Shown piece after piece: positions 16,028 to 17,902 of a stretch of 17,902 nt of DNA (position 1 is the stretch's first letter; the number at the start of each line of letters is the position of its first letter). The notes beneath the pieces were generated by a model that saw only the letters and a program-made list of their open reading frames with translations, had not been told where the DNA came from and did no database searches. The DNA is taken from NCBI GenBank assembly GCA_003520455.1, contig DOUV01000355.1, positions 1 through 17,902 on the forward strand, in the 5' to 3' direction. This stretch comes from Chloroflexota bacterium. Lineage in GTDB: Bacteria > Chloroflexota > Anaerolineae > Ardenticatenales > Ardenticatenaceae. The translations under genes and the position numbers were made by a program.

Positions 16028-16894
16028 TTACTCGGCGGCCGGCTTGTACGCCCGGAACGTCAGGCTGATCGCCTTTACGCCCGGGAAGGCCGCCGAGACC
16101 CGCCGGCCGGCGATCTCGACGTCTTCGAAGCCGGCCGCGCGCACCTTTTCCAGGTACGTCTGTTCCTCAATCGCCCCGCCGATGCAACTGGCCCACAGTT
16201 CGATACTCTTGCGCGCGAATGCCGGTAGCGTCCCTTCGGTCACAATATCGGACACGGAGAGCCAGCCGCCCGGCTTCAAAACGCGGTAGGCCTCGCGAAA
16301 AACGGCATCCTTGTCGGCCGACAGGTTGATAACGCAGTTGGAGAGAATCACATCGACCGATTCGTCCTCCACTGGCAGAGCCTCAATGTAGCCCTGGCGA
16401 AACTCGGTGACGTCGGCAAGGCCCAGCCGCTCGGCATGCCGCCGCGCCAACGCCAGCATCTCGTCGGTCATATCCACGCCGATGACGCGGCCTGCCGGCC
16501 CATCTGCCCCGGCCACCCGCCGCGCGGCCAGGAAGGCGGCGAAGCCCGCCCCGCTCCCGAGGTCGAGGACGACCTGTCCGGGCTGCAAGGCCGCGAGGGC
16601 GGTTGGGTTGCCGCATCCCCACGACGGCGGTACCTCATCCGCCGAGTTGACCGGCAACTCCTCCACCGGTATGGTCTCGGCGCCACAACAACCGCTGGAG
16701 ACTGGCGGCACGCCGCAGCTTGATGCCCGGACCGCCGGGCCTCCACAGCACGCCTCCTCCCTCGCCCTGGCCACCGCGGCCCGCGCCTGGGAGGCGTAGT
16801 GGTCGCGAACCCGCTCCCGGGTCGTCCGGACCTCGCTTGGGTTTCCGTCCTCCTGGGCCGCGTGGGTGGAACCGGTATTCGTTGCGCTGTTCAT
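16028..16894 (-). CDS. arsM: Arsenite S-adenosylmethionine methyltransferase
   Basis: The 288-residue protein has the SAM-binding motif I VVLDLGSGAG (108-117), the acidic motif GVDMTDEML (139-147), LSNCVINL (184-191) and YRVLKPGG (203-210). Cys187 and Cys237 (ASCIGG) are 50 residues apart, the same spacing as the two arsenic-binding Cys of characterised ArsM enzymes. Cys94 in WGCGNP and N-terminal Cys pairs (49-50, 69-70) are further candidate ligands. It methylates As(III) stepwise toward volatile or less toxic species in the cytoplasm. The ATG at 16894 has GGAGG five bases upstream; a longer frame to 17059 runs through the terminator and is rejected. It lies 74 bp after arsR. Confidence 0.95.
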   Translation of the reverse strand: MNSATNTGSTHAAQEDGNPSEVRTTRERVRDHYASQARAAVARAREEACCGGPAVRASSCGVPPVSSGCCGAETIPVEELPVNSADEVPPSWGCGNPTALAALQPGQVVLDLGSGAGFAAFLAARRVAGADGPAGRVIGVDMTDEMLALARRHAERLGLADVTEFRQGYIEALPVEDESVDVILSNCVINLSADKDAVFREAYRVLKPGGWLSVSDIVTEGTLPAFARKSIELWASCIGGAIEEQTYLEKVRAAGFEDVEIAGRRVSAAFPGVKAISLTFRAYKPAAE

Positions 16895-16904
16895 TGAATC
16901 CTCC

Positions 16905-16920
16905 ATCGTATTTTTACGAT
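16905..16920 (-). promoter_or_regulatory. ArsR-type operator in front of arsM
   Basis: The perfect inverted repeat ATCGTA-N4-TACGAT ends one base before the GGAGG ribosome binding site of arsM. Its arms are identical to those of the arsR operator, so the same repressor should bind. It lies just after an intrinsic terminator, which implies arsM has its own controlled start. Confidence 0.8.
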
Positions 16921-16930
16921 TGGTTGGGGA

Positions 16931-16960
16931 AAAAGAAAAGGCTTCCGAGATCCAGAAGCC
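16931..16960 (-). terminator. Intrinsic terminator between arsR and arsM
   Basis: On the minus strand GGCTTC-N9-GAAGCC is followed by TTTTCTTTTT. It would stop much of the arsR transcript before arsM, so arsM expression probably depends on read-through or on its own operator-linked promoter. Confidence 0.7.
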
Positions 16961-16968
16961 CGGAGAGA

Positions 16969-17328
16969 TCAAGGACAACACGCCAGGGCGAGTTGTTGGG
17001 CAAATTCGTTCACCTGGGTTTGGAACCACTCGAGCGTTTCCAGATCCAGACAATAACACGTGGCCGGCCCCTCGATTTCGCCCCGAATCAGGCCGGCGTC
17101 GCGGAGGACCTTGAGGTGCTGGCTCACTGTTGATTGGGCCAGCTCGGCAAACTCAACGAGATCCCCAACAATGCACTGCGGATGCTCGACCATGTAGCGC
17201 AGCATCCTGAGGCGAACGGGATTGCTGAGCGCCTTGAAGATCTGGACCAGGCGCTCCTCGTCGGGAGGAAGAATCGCTCGTTTCATTCCGGCCTGTTGCC
17301 TGACAATCTGCCGATGAGTTGAAGGCAT
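16969..17328 (-). CDS. arsR: ArsR/SmtB-family arsenic-responsive repressor
   Basis: The 119-residue (or 105-residue) winged-helix protein has FKALSNPVRLRMLRYM (31-46) and the recognition region AELAQSTVSQHLKVLRDAGLI (61-81). It lacks the classic ELCVCDL Cys pair of many ArsR proteins and has only Cys52 in the matching segment (QCIVGDL). Other Cys are Cys91/Cys93 (TCYC) and a terminal Cys117-Cys118, so the As(III) site may be C-terminal, as in the Acidithiobacillus type. The ATG at 17328 would give a leader of only about seven bases from the predicted start; the internal ATG at 17286 (MKRAIL) gives a more usual leader and family length, but its ribosome binding site is weak. It represses itself and arsM through matching operators. 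Confidence 0.93.
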   Translation of the reverse strand: MPSTHRQIVRQQAGMKRAILPPDEERLVQIFKALSNPVRLRMLRYMVEHPQCIVGDLVEFAELAQSTVSQHLKVLRDAGLIRGEIEGPATCYCLDLETLEWFQTQVNEFAQQLALACCP

Positions 17329-17336
17329 TGCACTAT

Positions 17337-17370
17337 ATCGTAATTATACGATAAAGAGGATCTCTGTCAA
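17337..17370 (-). promoter_or_regulatory. Consensus promoter and ArsR operator of arsR
   Basis: On the minus strand TTGACA (17365-17370) and TATAAT (17343-17348) are both perfect and 16 bases apart. The inverted repeat ATCGTA-N4-TACGAT (17337-17352) is centred on the -10 box, so repressor binding would block RNA polymerase directly. Confidence 0.88.
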
Positions 17371-17466
17371 GGGGTGAGCCAGGCAGTTGCGGCGAAATCA
17401 CCCCTATGGGGTATGCCCTGCGACCACCGGACGGCACCACGCGCAGAGGCACGCACGAAGCGCGGG

Positions 17467-17496
17467 TTTAGACCGCCGGATTCCCTGTGGTATGAT
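17467..17496 (+). promoter_or_regulatory. Likely promoter for the Trm112-like gene
   Basis: TTTAGA (17467-17472) and TATGAT (17491-17496) are 18 bases apart, about 39 bases before the ATG. The -35 is weak and the -10 good. It faces away from the arsR promoter. Confidence 0.5.
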
Positions 17497-17534
17497 GGTC
17501 GTCCCCGGCTACCGGGATTAAGAGGAGGCTCGTG

Positions 17535-17747
17535 ATGCTCAACGAAGAGTTGCTCAGTATTCTGCGCTGCCCTGCCGACCAGGGCCAGCTGCAGTACGTG
17601 CACGGTAAATGGCTGGTGTGCCAGACCTGCGACCGCAAGTACCCCATCCGCGAGGACATCCCGGTCATGCTGATCGAGGAAGGCGATCGCTATCGCGACA
17701 CGCCGGTAGAAGCTCTGCCGGACCCCGACGCCGAACAAGAGGAGTAA
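17535..17747 (+). CDS. Trm112/YcaR-family small zinc-binding protein
   Basis: The 70-residue protein has the Trm112/YcaR layout: ELLSILRCPADQGQL (5-19), WLVCQTCDRKYPIREDIPVML (26-46) and an acidic tail. Cys12, Cys29 and Cys32 are present; the fourth usual ligand is Asp15 in CPAD, a replacement seen in other bacterial members. Family members act as small partners or stabilisers of methyltransferases and other enzymes; the partner here is unknown. I chose the ATG at 17535, with GAGGAGG six bases upstream, over the overlapping GTG at 17532. It is transcribed divergently from arsR. Confidence 0.88.
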   Translation: MLNEELLSILRCPADQGQLQYVHGKWLVCQTCDRKYPIREDIPVMLIEEGDRYRDTPVEALPDPDAEQEE

Positions 17748-17814
17748 ACTGAGCGCCAAACCTCGGCACTCTTCCCGGAGCACCGGTCAAGGAATCCTAC
17801 AGGGGGTGGGAGAG

Positions 17815-17831
17815 AAGACTTCCGAAGTCTT
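17815..17831. other. Small hairpin after Trm112-like gene
   Basis: AAGACTT-CCG-AAGTCTT forms a 7-bp stem with a 3-base loop. Only GTTC follows, so it is a weak terminator at best. Confidence 0.3.
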
Positions 17832-17876
17832 GTTCGCAGCCGCTCCCCGCCGCGATCACGGTCGTCGGAGCGCGCC

Positions 17877-17902
17877 TTGAGCAAGCACGATCCCTACCAG
17901 AC
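17877..17902 (+). CDS. Possible 5' end of another gene, cut by the window
   Basis: A TTG at 17877 with CGGAG seven bases upstream opens a frame reading MSKHDPYQ to the window edge. The frame is too short to identify. It would lie 129 bp after the Trm112-like stop in the same direction. Confidence 0.25.

Noticed and set aside
17749..17880. Short frame after the Trm112-like gene ending at 17880
   Set aside because: It has no ATG and no good ribosome binding site, and its basic, low-complexity product shows no family pattern.

Overview
The window is a GC-rich bacterial segment. The overall look (a KaiC-like ATPase next to a GAF histidine kinase, a short EF-Ts, an S2 protein with an acidic tail, and a multi-TM regulator with a 7TM/GAF layout) suggests a member of the Chloroflexota, possibly Thermomicrobia-like. 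This is an inference from gene content only; there is no 16S gene or tRNA here to confirm it.

Region 1 (3-3540, + strand) is a signalling operon: the end of an unidentified protein, a two-domain KaiC-family ATPase joined to it by an ATGA overlap, and a soluble GAF-GAF-HisKA-HATPase sensor kinase. Region 2 (3541-6185, +) is an accessory stretch. It holds two small helical ORFs, a spacer with several hairpins ending in a clear intrinsic terminator, a 22-bp-period direct repeat, a Cys-rich DUF2284 protein, and a UroD/MtaA-type methyltransferase-like gene that stops about two thirds of the way through its fold.

Region 3 (6221-8441, - strand) is a sulfur module: dsrE2-like, tusA and a sulfide:quinone reductase-like flavoprotein. 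A 320-bp spacer before the last gene contains three strong inverted repeats, one of which recurs with a paired (covarying) base change at 15906-15945. Region 4 (8741-15526, -) is the conserved translation/envelope cluster rpsB-tsf-pyrH-frr-uppS-cdsA, driven by a good promoter upstream of rpsB. The usual dxr position is taken by a large membrane protein with about nine TM segments, a GAF-like domain and a helix-turn-helix-like C-terminus, but no kinase core.

Region 5 (16028-17370, -) is an arsenic module, arsR-arsM, with a near-consensus promoter. Two identical-arm operators (ATCGTA-N4-TACGAT) lie in front of the two genes, and an intrinsic terminator sits between them. Region 6 (17467-17902, +) holds a Trm112/YcaR-type small zinc protein and possibly the first codons of another gene.

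The strongest leads for something undescribed are the membrane GAF/HTH-like protein, the covarying 40-bp palindrome family, the structured 4223-4455 spacer with its tandem repeat, and the truncated methyltransferase beside DUF2284. The core gene assignments are secure. Most regulatory readings are by eye and were not computed.
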